A DNA stretch of 64,000 nucleotides from Nocardioides sp. YIM 152315. GTDB lineage: Bacteria; Actinomycetota; Actinomycetes; Propionibacteriales; Nocardioidaceae. Below, piece by piece: positions 1 to 8,502 of the stretch. Made by a program: the position numbers and the translations under genes. How positions within the stretch are numbered: the stretch's first letter is position 1; each line of letters opens with the position of its first letter. The notes beneath the pieces are model-generated. The model was not told where the DNA came from and ran no database searches. It saw only the letters and a program-made list of their open reading frames with translations. The DNA lies in assembly GCF_029210375.1 (NCBI RefSeq), contig NZ_JARGER010000013.1:1-64000 (forward strand), written 5' to 3'.

Positions 1-180
1 CTCCGGCTCCTCGTCCTCCGGCTCCTCGTCCTCCGGCTCCTCGTCCTCCGGCTCCTCGTCCTCGGGCTCGTCCTCGTCGTCCGGCTCGTCGTCCGGCGCG
101 TCGTCCGGCTCGTCGTCCGGCTCGTCGTCCGGCTCGTCCTCGGGCTCGTCGTACTCGTCCTCGTACTCGTCCTCGTCCTG
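1..180. repeat. Tandem Glu/Asp/Pro-coding repeat
   Basis: A 15-base unit (CTCCGGCTCCTCGTC on the plus strand) is repeated four times from base 1, followed by degenerate 12- to 15-base variants to about 180. On the minus strand it encodes EPEDE and DEPDD blocks in the partial protein, in frame throughout, so copy-number change would alter tail length without breaking the frame. Confidence 0.85.
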
Positions 181-462
181 CTCCTGGCGGGCCTGCAGGG
201 AGCGGGTCACCGACTCGGCGGACACCAGGGCGGCCTCGCGGGCCACGCTCATCAGGCGGCCGCTCAGCTGACTCTGCAGGTCCTTGAGCTGGGGGTTCTC
301 CTTCAACAGCTTCGTACCCTGGGACAACAGCTCCTGCCGCTGCGCCGCAAGGCGCTTCCCGGCGAGCAGGCTGCCCAGCATCATGGCCATACGCAGCCGC
401 TTGGTCCGCCCGAGCAGGTACCCCCCGGCCACACCTACGGCGATCTTCGTGTTCGCAGACAT
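1..462 (-). CDS. Partial acidic-tail protein, 3' end beyond the left edge
   Basis: The reading frame runs off the left edge, so only the N-terminal 154 residues are seen. Residues 1-40 are basic and mildly hydrophobic with the stretch GGYLLGRTKRLRMAMMLG. Residues 40-92 look helical. From about residue 95 the chain is almost only Glu, Asp and Pro, encoded by short tandem repeats. From memory, proteins starting with a GYxLGRTKR segment occur in actinobacterial gas-vesicle clusters, so this may be the edge of such a cluster; no gvp gene lies in the window, and this is a weak inference. The ATG at 462 is the first start in frame; no strong ribosome site precedes it. Confidence 0.6.
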   Translation of the reverse strand, partial: MSANTKIAVGVAGGYLLGRTKRLRMAMMLGSLLAGKRLAAQRQELLSQGTKLLKENPQLKDLQSQLSGRLMSVAREAALVSAESVTRSLQARQEQDEDEYEDEYDEPEDEPDDEPDDEPDDAPDDEPDDEDEPEDEEPEDEEPEDEEPEDEEPE

Positions 463-659
463 GTGTTCCAGTCACAATGCGCAGCCCGCCCGGAGCGGCG
501 CACGACTGCCTCCCTCCTGGCGCCGCTGTACCCGTGGTCTAGTCCAGCAAACGCGCCGCGCTCGGCGAGGTCTCTCTTCGTCGTCGACGTCAGGCGCATT
601 CACGAGCGCCGACCGGGTACGTGCGATCACGGAGATCGGCGCGCGACCGGGGAGGAACC

Positions 660-884
660 ATGGCGGAGAACGGCACTGACACCCGAGCTCGACTGCTCGA
701 CCTGCTGCTGACGAAGGTCGCGGAGGACACCTTCCCCTCCGGCGTGATGATGGACCTCATCGAGGAGCTCCTGCAGCCCGACGACGTCCCCGCCTACGCG
801 GCGGTGCTGATGGACAAGATCAGCGAGGAGACCTACCCGAGCGTCCCGATGATGCGCCGCCTGGTGGCGCTGACCGAGTCGTAG
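660..884 (+). CDS. Small acidic protein with an internal duplication, unknown function
   Basis: A 74-residue soluble protein. The ATG at 660 is preceded by a strong ribosome site (GGGGAGGAACC), which decides against the longer in-frame start at 621. The chain consists of two similar halves: residues 19-37 (KVAEDTFPSGVMMDLIEEL) and 53-71 (KISEETYPSVPMMRRLVAL) align without gaps at a 34-residue spacing. No family is recognised. It is followed 11 bases later by a small membrane protein on the same strand, so the two probably share a transcript. Confidence 0.75.
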   Translation: MAENGTDTRARLLDLLLTKVAEDTFPSGVMMDLIEELLQPDDVPAYAAVLMDKISEETYPSVPMMRRLVALTES

Positions 885-895
885 GGCGCGTCGCC

Positions 896-1192
896 GTGCG
901 AGCGCTGCGTTGGGCGGGAGCGAGCCTGCTGGTGCTGCTCGCCGGCCTCCTCGGGTTGGTGGGTGCGCTGCTCAGCGTGACCCTCGTGCTGCTCCCGCTC
1001 GGGATCCCGCTTCTCTTCGTCGCGAGAAAGCTCTTCCGCACCGCCGGCCGCCTCGTCGTACCGCGGGCGGCCCGGCATCCCGTCGAGCAGACACAACGAC
1101 GCGCCGGTGAGGCGGTCGAGGATGCGACGGACCTCCTCCCCGGGCGCCGCAGCAGGTCGGCGAGGCTGCGACGGAAGCTGCACCTCACCTGA
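896..1192 (+). CDS. Small membrane protein, unknown function
   Basis: 98 residues starting at GTG. Residues 5-43 form one long or two short hydrophobic segments rich in Leu, Val and Gly, followed by an arginine-rich tail from residue 44 to the end that should stay in the cytoplasm. No catalytic motif is seen. The start lies 11 bases after the preceding small gene. The frame shows consistent G/C third-position bias. It converges on the MFS gene downstream with only about 30 bases between the stops. Confidence 0.6.
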   Translation: MRALRWAGASLLVLLAGLLGLVGALLSVTLVLLPLGIPLLFVARKLFRTAGRLVVPRAARHPVEQTQRRAGEAVEDATDLLPGRRSRSARLRRKLHLT

Positions 1193-1221
1193 CCCCCTCG
1201 CGCCGTGGTCGCTCAGCGGCG

Positions 1222-2583
1222 TCAGCGAAGAGAGCCACCCGTGGGTCCGGTCGCCGGCGCCTCGGTGTCGATGAGCGACGGCGGGCCCGCCGCGATCCCC
1301 TCCTCGGGGTCGGGAGCGGACGCCCGGGCGTCGGCGAGCACGTCCGCAGGCACGTGCTGCTCGAGGAAGCGGCGAGCCAGTCGCGTCGACGGGTGGATGC
1401 CGATGGTGGCCAGCACGATGATGCCCGCGATCACCAGCCAGCCGGCGGCGCCCCAGTTCATCGCCAGGAACGTGTAGACCGCCGGTGCCCAGACGCGACC
1501 CAGGGTGCTGCTGAGCTCGGCGGCGCCCTGGTAGGCCCCGCGCTGTCGCGGATCCATCAGCTCGGCCTCGAACGCCCAGCTGGCCGCCGAGAGGTAGAGC
1601 TCGGCGCCGGTCACGGTGACATGCCCCAGCCAGACCAGCGCGATCGTCTTCCAGCCGACCGTGTCGTGCGTGGCGAGCGTGATGAGGCACGAGACGACGA
1701 AGAACGTCGACGAGATCCGGACCGCCTTGAGCGCGGACGGCACGTCCTCGACGCCGCGGGCCGCGGCCATCGGCAGGAAGATGCACATCACGGTGTTGGT
1801 CCCGAACAGGAACGCGAGGAGCACGTGCGGGGCGTCGGTCTCTTCCACCAGCCAGAGCGGGATCACGATGTTGAGCAGCACCTGGTTGGTCCAGAAGACC
1901 CCACTGAAGAACGTCGTGAGCATCCAGCCCGGGTTGCGCAACGGCCCGGGACCGGGCACCTTGACCTTCCGGTCCTCCGGGGTGCGCTCGTCGTGGGAGG
2001 CCTTCGGCAGTCGGCTGATCGCGGCGGCGTTGACGAGGAAGACCGCCGCGGTGAACCACGGGATCGCCTGCAGAAGGTCGTCGGACTGGAACGCCAGCGC
2101 GACACCACCGACCAGCGAGCCGACCGTGAAGCCGACGTTGAGCGCCGAGTACATGTAGGCCCGTGACCGCACGCGCTCGTCGGCCGGCAGCACGTCGATC
2201 GTGTACGCGCCGTGCGCGGCACCGCCGAGGGCGCCGATGACCTCCATGCCGGCCGCCATCAGCAGGTAGCCCTGGAAGTCGGTGATGAACGGCCACACCC
2301 CGAACATCGCGGCCTGGCCGAGCGCGCTGACCGCCCACATCTTCTTCGGACCGAAGCGGTCGACCAGCTTGCCCATCGGCAGCGCGGCCAGGAAGGCGGC
2401 GATGCCGGCCACCGTCAGGCCGAGACCGACCTGCGCGGCCGACAGCCCCACGATCTGGGTGAAGAACACCGCAGATCCCGTCATGAAGGTGCCCTCGCCG
2501 AGGGCGAACAGCAGGGACTGGAGCGAGAGCCGGCCGGCCAGCGGCGACGGCGGGCGCGCATGGCGCAGGAGGGCGGCGAACAT
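1222..2583 (-). CDS. MFS transporter
   Basis: About 453 residues, the usual length of a 12-helix major facilitator. The loop between helices 2 and 3 carries the family motif A, seen as GKLVDRFGPKKMW near residues 73-85. A second half with similar hydrophobic periodicity follows a charged central loop (DERTPEDRKVKV). Substrate cannot be told; drug/proton efflux is common in this type. A ribosome-like GAGAGGA lies 9 bases before the ATG at 2583; a GTG three bases earlier (2586) is an equal alternative. The C-terminal 40 residues are hydrophilic and rich in Ala, Pro and Glu. Confidence 0.85.
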   Translation of the reverse strand: MFAALLRHARPPSPLAGRLSLQSLLFALGEGTFMTGSAVFFTQIVGLSAAQVGLGLTVAGIAAFLAALPMGKLVDRFGPKKMWAVSALGQAAMFGVWPFITDFQGYLLMAAGMEVIGALGGAAHGAYTIDVLPADERVRSRAYMYSALNVGFTVGSLVGGVALAFQSDDLLQAIPWFTAAVFLVNAAAISRLPKASHDERTPEDRKVKVPGPGPLRNPGWMLTTFFSGVFWTNQVLLNIVIPLWLVEETDAPHVLLAFLFGTNTVMCIFLPMAAARGVEDVPSALKAVRISSTFFVVSCLITLATHDTVGWKTIALVWLGHVTVTGAELYLSAASWAFEAELMDPRQRGAYQGAAELSSTLGRVWAPAVYTFLAMNWGAAGWLVIAGIIVLATIGIHPSTRLARRFLEQHVPADVLADARASAPDPEEGIAAGPPSLIDTEAPATGPTGGSLR

Positions 2584-2652
2584 CACCGATGATCCTCTCC
2601 CGCCCCGCGACCGGTGTCGTGCGATTTTCGGACGCCGGCCGGACCTGCTGGA

Positions 2653-2706
2653 GGCGGTGGGAACGGCTCGATTCCGACCACCCGCAACCGAGCCGTTCCC
2701 ACCGCC
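2653..2706. terminator. Perfect 18-bp inverted repeat, probable terminator
   Basis: Arms at 2653-2670 (GGCGGTGGGAACGGCTCG) and 2689-2706 are exact reverse complements around an 18-base loop. It lies six bases past the stop of the class V aminotransferase gene (minus strand) and upstream of the MFS gene. A closely related hairpin sits at 40513-40566 between convergent genes, which suggests a recurring terminator-like element. There is no clear U tract. Confidence 0.65.
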
Positions 2707-2711
2707 GGACG

Positions 2712-4406
2712 TCAGCCGCGCTCGAGCGCCGAGGCGGGCAGGTCAAACCATCGCAGGTGCTCGAAGTCGGCGCTGACGTTGCCGGGGTGGCCGTCGAGGT
2801 CCGGCCCGACCGCCCCGGCCAGGATCGCGGCACCGTCACGGAGATGCTCGACGAGCAGCTCCTCACCTCCCGTGGCGGTGTTGCTCGGCATCGAGACGCG
2901 ACCCCCGGCGTACGAGACGTCGCGCAGCGACAGCGGTGGGGTGACGACGCCGGCACGGTGCCGCCACAGACCGGTGGCGGGGTCGAAGCCGTAGTCACCC
3001 AGCAGCCGCCAGCCGTCGCGCGCGACGAGCCGGACCGCCTCGACGAGGTAGTCGATGACGGCGTCGGAGACGAAGTAGTTGAAGTTCACCCGCACCCAGC
3101 CGGGCTTGATGCCCTCGCAGCCACCGGTGATCTCGCGCTCGAACTCGTGCGAGCGGTCGATGTCGATGCCCAGCAGCCGATGGCCGTAGGGGCCGGCGCA
3201 GGAGCAGCCGCCCCGCGACTGGATGCCGAAGAGGTCGTTCAGCAGCGCGACCACGTAGTTGTGGTGGAGGTAGCGCCCCGACGGCGAGCGCAGCACGAAG
3301 GAGACGATCGAGAGCCGCTCGTGATCTAGGTTGCCGAGCAGCTCGATCGCGGGCTCGTCGCGCCACGCGGCGACGGCACGGCGCAGGTGTCGCTCCTCCT
3401 GCTCGCGGATCGTGTCGGTGCCGACCGCCTCCTTGAGCTGGAAGACCAGGCCGGCGCGGATCGACTCGATGATCGCCGGCGTGCCGCCCTCCTCGCGATG
3501 GGTGACGTCGTCGAGGTAGCGGTGGTCGTCGTCGTTGACGTAGGCGACCGTGCCGCCGCCCGGAACGTCGGGCACCCGGTTCGTGAAGAGCTCGCGCCGT
3601 CCGACGAGCACGCCGGGCGTCGACGGCCCGCCGATGAACTTGTGCGGCGAGAGGAAGATCGCGTCCTTGTACGACAGCGGCTCCCCCTCGACGGCGCCCA
3701 TCTCGATGTCGACGTACGGCGCGGCCGCGGCGAAGTCCCAGAAGCTCAGGGCGCCGTACCGGTGGAGCAGCGTCGCGATCGCGGCCGTGTCGGAGACGAT
3801 GCCCGTCACGTTCGACGCGGCCGAGAAGGAGCCGATCCGCAGCGGGCGCTCGGCGTACTTCTCGAGCTGCTCGCGCAGGTCGTCGCGGTCGACGCCCCCG
3901 TCGGCGTCCTCCCGGATCGTGACCACGTCGGCGATCGACTCCCGCCACGGGATCTCGTTGGAGTGGTGCTCGTAGGGACCGATGAAGACGACCGGCCGCT
4001 GGGCCGGCGGGATGTGCTCGGCCAGCGCGTGGGCGTCGTCGAGCACCGACGGGATCCGCAGGCCGAGGACCCCGATCAGCCTCGCGATCGCGCCCGTGCA
4101 GCCGGAGCCGGCGAAGAGCACGACGGTGTCGTCGTCACCGCCCACGGACTCCCGGATGATCGCCCGCGCCTCCTCGCGCAGCCGGGTCGTCTGCAGACCG
4201 GTGCCGCTCGACTCCGTGTGCGTGTTGGCGTAGCTGGGCAGCACCTGGTCGCGGATGAAGTCCTCGATGAAGCTGAGCCCGCGGCCCGACGCCGTGTAGT
4301 CGGCATAGGTGACCCGACGGGCGCCATACGGCGTCTGCATGACGTGGTCCTCGCCGATCACGGATGCCCGGATCAGGGCGAGGAGGTCCTGTGTGCCCTC
4401 TGTCAC
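2712..4406 (-). CDS. Class V aminotransferase-fold PLP enzyme
   Basis: A 564-residue protein with the fold of cysteine desulfurases and related class V aminotransferases. The PLP lysine is seen in the segment LSPHKFIGG, near residue 252. A Cys-rich stretch GGCSCAGPYGH follows in the C-terminal half, and the last 60 residues extend past the usual domain. The substrate is not evident: it could be a desulfurase-like, selenocysteine-lyase-like or aminotransferase enzyme. The GTG start at 4406 is preceded by TATCGT with a 6-base gap, the pattern of a leaderless transcript, and it diverges from pepN with 32 bases between the starts. Confidence 0.8.
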   Translation of the reverse strand: MTEGTQDLLALIRASVIGEDHVMQTPYGARRVTYADYTASGRGLSFIEDFIRDQVLPSYANTHTESSGTGLQTTRLREEARAIIRESVGGDDDTVVLFAGSGCTGAIARLIGVLGLRIPSVLDDAHALAEHIPPAQRPVVFIGPYEHHSNEIPWRESIADVVTIREDADGGVDRDDLREQLEKYAERPLRIGSFSAASNVTGIVSDTAAIATLLHRYGALSFWDFAAAAPYVDIEMGAVEGEPLSYKDAIFLSPHKFIGGPSTPGVLVGRRELFTNRVPDVPGGGTVAYVNDDDHRYLDDVTHREEGGTPAIIESIRAGLVFQLKEAVGTDTIREQEERHLRRAVAAWRDEPAIELLGNLDHERLSIVSFVLRSPSGRYLHHNYVVALLNDLFGIQSRGGCSCAGPYGHRLLGIDIDRSHEFEREITGGCEGIKPGWVRVNFNYFVSDAVIDYLVEAVRLVARDGWRLLGDYGFDPATGLWRHRAGVVTPPLSLRDVSYAGGRVSMPSNTATGGEELLVEHLRDGAAILAGAVGPDLDGHPGNVSADFEHLRWFDLPASALERG

Positions 4407-4412
4407 AGGGCC

Positions 4413-4432
4413 ACGATAGGCCGACGTAGGGT
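4413..4432. promoter_or_regulatory. Back-to-back leaderless promoters of the aminotransferase gene and pepN
   Basis: On the minus strand TATCGT (4418-4413) lies six bases before the GTG at 4406. On the plus strand TAGGGT (4427-4432) lies six bases before the GTG of pepN at 4439. This TAnnnT box plus 6-7 bases places the transcription start at the start codon itself. Both -10 boxes fit within the 32-base gap, so the two polymerases must compete for the site. Confidence 0.6.
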
Positions 4433-4438
4433 GACCGC

Positions 4439-6883
4439 GTGAACAGCCCCTACCAGAGCCTCCAGCACGCGGAGGCCATCGCGCGACGCGAGCTCCTCGA
4501 CGTGGAGGAGTACGACGTCCGCCTCGACCTCGCCGCCGACGAGAAGACGTTCGGATCCGTGACCACGATCCGCTTCACGAGCCGGGGCGGCCCGACGTTC
4601 GTCGACCTCAAGCCGGTGCGGGTCAACGAGATCCGTCTCAACGGCGGGGCTCTCGACGTCGACCTGCTCGAGCGGGGCCGGCTGCCGCTGGAGACCGTCG
4701 AGGGCCTCAACGAGCTGGTCGTCGACGCCGTGATGCCGTTCCGCAACGACGGCGAGGGACTGCACCGCAGCGTCGATCCGGCCGACGGGAGGTCCTACGT
4801 CTACGGGATGATGTTCATGGACGCCGCCCCGTCGGTGTTCGCGTGCTTCGACCAGCCCGACCTCAAGGCGCCGTACTCGCTCCACGTCGAGGCGCCCGAC
4901 GCCTGGACGGTCATCGCCAACGCGCCGGGGACCAACCCCGAGCCGGGCGTGTGGGAGTTCGAGCGCAGCCAGCCGCTCTCGACGTACTTCGTGACCCTGG
5001 TGGCCGGCCCCTACCACGTGATCCGTGACGAGCACGACGGCATCCCGCTCGGGCTGTCGGCCCGCGCCAGCATCGCCGGCGCTCTCGAGGCCGACGCCGA
5101 CGAGCTCCTCACGATGACCCGGCAGTGCTTCGACGAGTTCCACCGGGTCTTCGGGATCCGCTACCCGTTCGGCAACTACCACCAGGCGTTCGTGCCGGAG
5201 TTCAACGCCGGTGCGATGGAGAACCCGGGCTGCGTCACCTTCCGCGACCCGCTCGTCTTCACCAGTCGGGTCACCCGCGGCATGCGCATCCAGCGCGCGA
5301 CGACGCTGGCGCACGAGATGGCGCACCAGTGGTTCGGCAACATCGTCACGCCGAGGTGGTGGGACGACCTCTGGCTCAACGAGTCCTTCGCGGAGTACAT
5401 GGGCAACCGGGTCACCGCCGACGTCACCGAGTACGACGACGCCTGGGTCGACAACGCCTACGCCCGTCGCCAGTGGGGCCTGTACGCCGACCAGCGGCCC
5501 AGCACCCACCCCGTCGCGGGCAACGGCGCGGTCGACGCGAGCGCGGCGCTGCAGGACTTCGACGGCATCTCGTACGCGAAGGGCTCGAGCATCCTCAGGC
5601 AGCTCGCGGCGTCGCTCGGCGACGAGGTGTTCTTCGCGGGTGCGATCGACCACTTCACGCAGGCCCGCTTCGGCAACGCGACCATGCACGACCTGTTCGA
5701 GTCGTGGGAGCGCGCGGGCGCCGGCGACCTCTCGTCGTTCACGTCCAACTGGCTGCGCACCGCCGGCCCCGACACGATCGTGCTCGACCGGGCGGCCGGC
5801 GTCGTGCGCCGCACTCCCCCGGCCGACCACCCGGCCGACCGCGCGCACACCTTCCGGGTGGGGATCGCGACCGACGGCAAGTGGAGCACCCGGATGCTGA
5901 CGGTCGAGGGCCCCGAGACGCCCTTCGCGGTCGACGCCGACGCCGTCGTGCTCGACCCGTACGAGGACAGCTGGGCGGTCGTCCAGCCCGATCCCGCCAC
6001 CGTCGCGCAGCTCAAGACGCTGCTGCCCGACGTCGAGGACGAGGGGCTGCGGGCCGGCATCTGGAACAACGTGCGCAGCGCCTTCCACGAGGCGACGCTG
6101 TCGCCTGCCGACGTGATCGACCTCGTGGTCGCGAGCCCGCCGGTGGAGTCGACGGAGGACACCAAGCGCCGCCTGGGGTCGTGGCTGCTCGGCGACGTGC
6201 TGCCACTCGCGCCCGCCGGCTCGCTCGAGCGGGTGCACGCCGCCGCGCGCGAGAAGGTCGAGACCACGACCACCGGCTCCGAGCACCAGCTCTCGGCGCT
6301 GCGGATGGCGATCTCGACCGCCACCGACCCCGCCCTGCTGCGGTCGTGGCTGTCCGCCACCCCGGCGGGCGTCGAGCTCGACGTCGACGTGCGGTGGCGC
6401 CTGCTGGTGCGGCTGGCCGCGCTCGGCGAGACCGACCCCGAGGAGCTGCTCGCCGCGCTCGACGCGGAGCCCACGGCGGTGTCGAGGGTGGCGCACATGA
6501 AGGCGCTGGTGTCGCTGCCGACCGCCGAGGCGAAGGCGCACGCCTGGTCGGTGTTCACCGGCGCGCTCGACGTGCCCAACTACGAGCTGGAGGCCGCCGG
6601 GCTCGGCATGTGGCGGGGCGGTCAGGAGGAGCTGCTCGCCGCGTACGTCGACCGCTACTTCGACGAGCTGCCCGCCACCGTGACCGTGCGGAGCGGATGG
6701 GTGCTGGCGGACGCGACGGAGTTCTTCTTCCCGGTGACGTCGCTGTCCGCCGAGACGCTGGCGCGCGCACAGGACCTCGCCGCCGACACCTCCCTCGACC
6801 TCTCGGTACGTCGCCGGCTCGCCGACAGCGCCGACGACCTCGCCCGCAAGCTGGCGACCGCCCGGGCGTTCCCGGCGTCATGA
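4439..6883 (+). CDS. pepN: Aminopeptidase N (M1 zinc metallopeptidase)
   Basis: Removes N-terminal residues from peptides in the cytoplasm. The exopeptidase motif GAMEN starts at residue 258. The zinc site HEMAH is at 292-296, with the third ligand Glu315 in NESFAEY, the expected 18-residue gap. Total length of 814 residues fits the actinobacterial M1 form with an ERAP1-like C-terminal helical domain. The start is a GTG directly behind a leaderless-type -10 box. The stop overlaps the start of fdhD by four bases (ATGA), so the two are translated from one transcript. Confidence 0.95.
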   Translation: MNSPYQSLQHAEAIARRELLDVEEYDVRLDLAADEKTFGSVTTIRFTSRGGPTFVDLKPVRVNEIRLNGGALDVDLLERGRLPLETVEGLNELVVDAVMPFRNDGEGLHRSVDPADGRSYVYGMMFMDAAPSVFACFDQPDLKAPYSLHVEAPDAWTVIANAPGTNPEPGVWEFERSQPLSTYFVTLVAGPYHVIRDEHDGIPLGLSARASIAGALEADADELLTMTRQCFDEFHRVFGIRYPFGNYHQAFVPEFNAGAMENPGCVTFRDPLVFTSRVTRGMRIQRATTLAHEMAHQWFGNIVTPRWWDDLWLNESFAEYMGNRVTADVTEYDDAWVDNAYARRQWGLYADQRPSTHPVAGNGAVDASAALQDFDGISYAKGSSILRQLAASLGDEVFFAGAIDHFTQARFGNATMHDLFESWERAGAGDLSSFTSNWLRTAGPDTIVLDRAAGVVRRTPPADHPADRAHTFRVGIATDGKWSTRMLTVEGPETPFAVDADAVVLDPYEDSWAVVQPDPATVAQLKTLLPDVEDEGLRAGIWNNVRSAFHEATLSPADVIDLVVASPPVESTEDTKRRLGSWLLGDVLPLAPAGSLERVHAAAREKVETTTTGSEHQLSALRMAISTATDPALLRSWLSATPAGVELDVDVRWRLLVRLAALGETDPEELLAALDAEPTAVSRVAHMKALVSLPTAEAKAHAWSVFTGALDVPNYELEAAGLGMWRGGQEELLAAYVDRYFDELPATVTVRSGWVLADATEFFFPVTSLSAETLARAQDLAADTSLDLSVRRRLADSADDLARKLATARAFPAS

Positions 6884-7713
6884 CCCTCGACCGCGCCCGA
6901 CGCCCCGGACCCACCGTCCGGACCCGGGTGCACGAGCTCACCGAGTCGGGTGAGCGTCGGCACGAGGACCGGCTGGCGACGGAGGAGCCGCTGGAGATCC
7001 GCCTCGCGTGGCCGGGCGCGCCCGCGCGGCGGGTATGGGTGACGATGCGGACGCCCGGCCACGACTTCGAGCTCGCGGCCGGGTGGCTGGTCCACGAGGC
7101 GCTCGCCTCCGCGTCCACGATCCACGGCGTCGCCTACTGCACCGACGAGTCGCTGACGGCCGACGAGGAGCTCAACGTCGTGACGGTGACCCTGTCGGCG
7201 CCCCCGCTGCGCGACCCCGGGCACCGACATGTCGGCCAGTCGTCGGGGTCGTCCGCGTGCGGCGTGTGCGGCAAGGACAGCGTGGCCGAGGCCCTGACCG
7301 CGCCCGGGTCGACGCCGTGGTCCGGACCGCTGCCGTCCGCAGACATGGTGCGATCGCTGCCCGGCCTCGTCGAGTCGCGGCAACGGCTGTTCGACCGCAC
7401 GGGCGGCGTGCACGCGGCCGCCCTCGCGACCGCCGACGGTGACCTGCTCGTCGTACGCGAGGACGTCGGTCGGCACAACGCCGTCGACAAGGTCACCGGT
7501 GCCCGGGTGCTCGCCGGCTCGTCCCCCGCCGAGGCCTGCCTGATCGTCAGCGGCCGGGCCGGATTCGAGCTCGTGCAGAAGGCGGTCGCCGCCGGCGTCG
7601 GGTCGCTCGTCGCCGTCGGCGCCCCCACGTCGCTCTCGGTTCGGCTGGCGGAGTCGTCGGGGCTCGCGCTCTACGGGTTCACCCGCGCCGAGCGGTGCGT
7701 GCGGTACGCCTGA
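6880..7713 (+). CDS. fdhD: Formate dehydrogenase accessory sulfurtransferase FdhD
   Basis: Carries sulfur from a cysteine desulfurase to the molybdenum cofactor of formate dehydrogenases. The 277-residue protein has the conserved loop CGVCG at residues 127-131, whose cysteines hold the persulfide, and the family segment REDVGRHNAVDKV in the C-terminal half. The ATG at 6880 overlaps the pepN stop and has no ribosome site of its own, which implies translational coupling. No formate dehydrogenase is in the window, so the client enzyme must be elsewhere. Confidence 0.93.
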   Translation: MTLDRARRPGPTVRTRVHELTESGERRHEDRLATEEPLEIRLAWPGAPARRVWVTMRTPGHDFELAAGWLVHEALASASTIHGVAYCTDESLTADEELNVVTVTLSAPPLRDPGHRHVGQSSGSSACGVCGKDSVAEALTAPGSTPWSGPLPSADMVRSLPGLVESRQRLFDRTGGVHAAALATADGDLLVVREDVGRHNAVDKVTGARVLAGSSPAEACLIVSGRAGFELVQKAVAAGVGSLVAVGAPTSLSVRLAESSGLALYGFTRAERCVRYA

Positions 7714-7745
7714 GATCGACGCGCTCACCTGCGTCCGCCGGCGAC

Positions 7746-8249
7746 TCAGATCGACAGGTACTTCTTGCCGTCGAGGAGCTCGCGCACGGCGTCGAGGTGG
7801 CCGGCGTGCGTGGCGGTCTCGACGATGACGTGGACCAGGACCGTGCGCAGATCCGGGAAGGACTGCCCCGACTCGGCCCACCACTCCTCGTGCGTGGCGG
7901 GCGGGGCATCGAGGGCGAGGTCGGCGATGATCGCGTCGGAGCCGTCGATCGCGGCGCGGTACGCCGAGATGACCGAGGCTGCGGATTCGTCGTCGCGGAC
8001 GAGCCAGTCGGCGTTGGTGCCCTCCGGCCAGAAGTCCAGGGGCTGACCGGCCATCACCACGCCGAACCAGTACCGCTCGTCGGAGAGCGTGAGGTGACGC
8101 AGCAGCCCCAGACACGTCCACCCGGACGGCAGGACGGGCCGGCGCAGCTGGTCGTCGCCGAGGCCCTCGACCTGGTCGAGGACGTGGCGACGCTGCCCGG
8201 CCAGTCGGCGGAGCAGCAGGTCTCGTTCGGACGACGTCTCGGCTCTCAC
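7746..8249 (-). CDS. DinB-family protein (DUF664-like)
   Basis: About 167 residues forming the four-helix DinB fold of metal-dependent, often mycothiol-dependent enzymes. The segment LLRHLTLSDERYW in the first third and ETATHAGHLDAVRELLDGK near the end carry the usual metal-ligand histidines. The substrate is unknown. The start is uncertain: GTG at 8249 is used here, while GTGs at 8267 and 8270 lie behind an AGGATC sequence and would add six or seven residues. It converges with fdhD. Confidence 0.8.
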   Translation of the reverse strand: MRAETSSERDLLLRRLAGQRRHVLDQVEGLGDDQLRRPVLPSGWTCLGLLRHLTLSDERYWFGVVMAGQPLDFWPEGTNADWLVRDDESAASVISAYRAAIDGSDAIIADLALDAPPATHEEWWAESGQSFPDLRTVLVHVIVETATHAGHLDAVRELLDGKKYLSI

Positions 8250-8502
8250 GAGGGAGCAGGATGCCACCACGCCCGCGATCCTGGGTCGGCGGCCCTCGAC
8301 CGAAGGTGACTGAGGCCGCGCCGCCGCCCGGAAGACCGATAGGCGCCTTCGGATCGCGGTTGATAGCGTGAGCGCGCCGGACCGACAGCCGAGGAGGTGG
8401 TACCCGTGAACGATTCGACATGGGCGCTCCTCTCCGGGGTCACGGTCGGGCGGTAGGTCGTCCGGGAGCGCCGCTACCAGAGCACTCCCGAGAGGCACGA
8501 CC

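Noticed and set aside
1..60. Short direct repeats resembling a CRISPR array
   Set aside because: The unit is a continuous in-frame 15-base tandem repeat with no spacers; it encodes an acidic tail.
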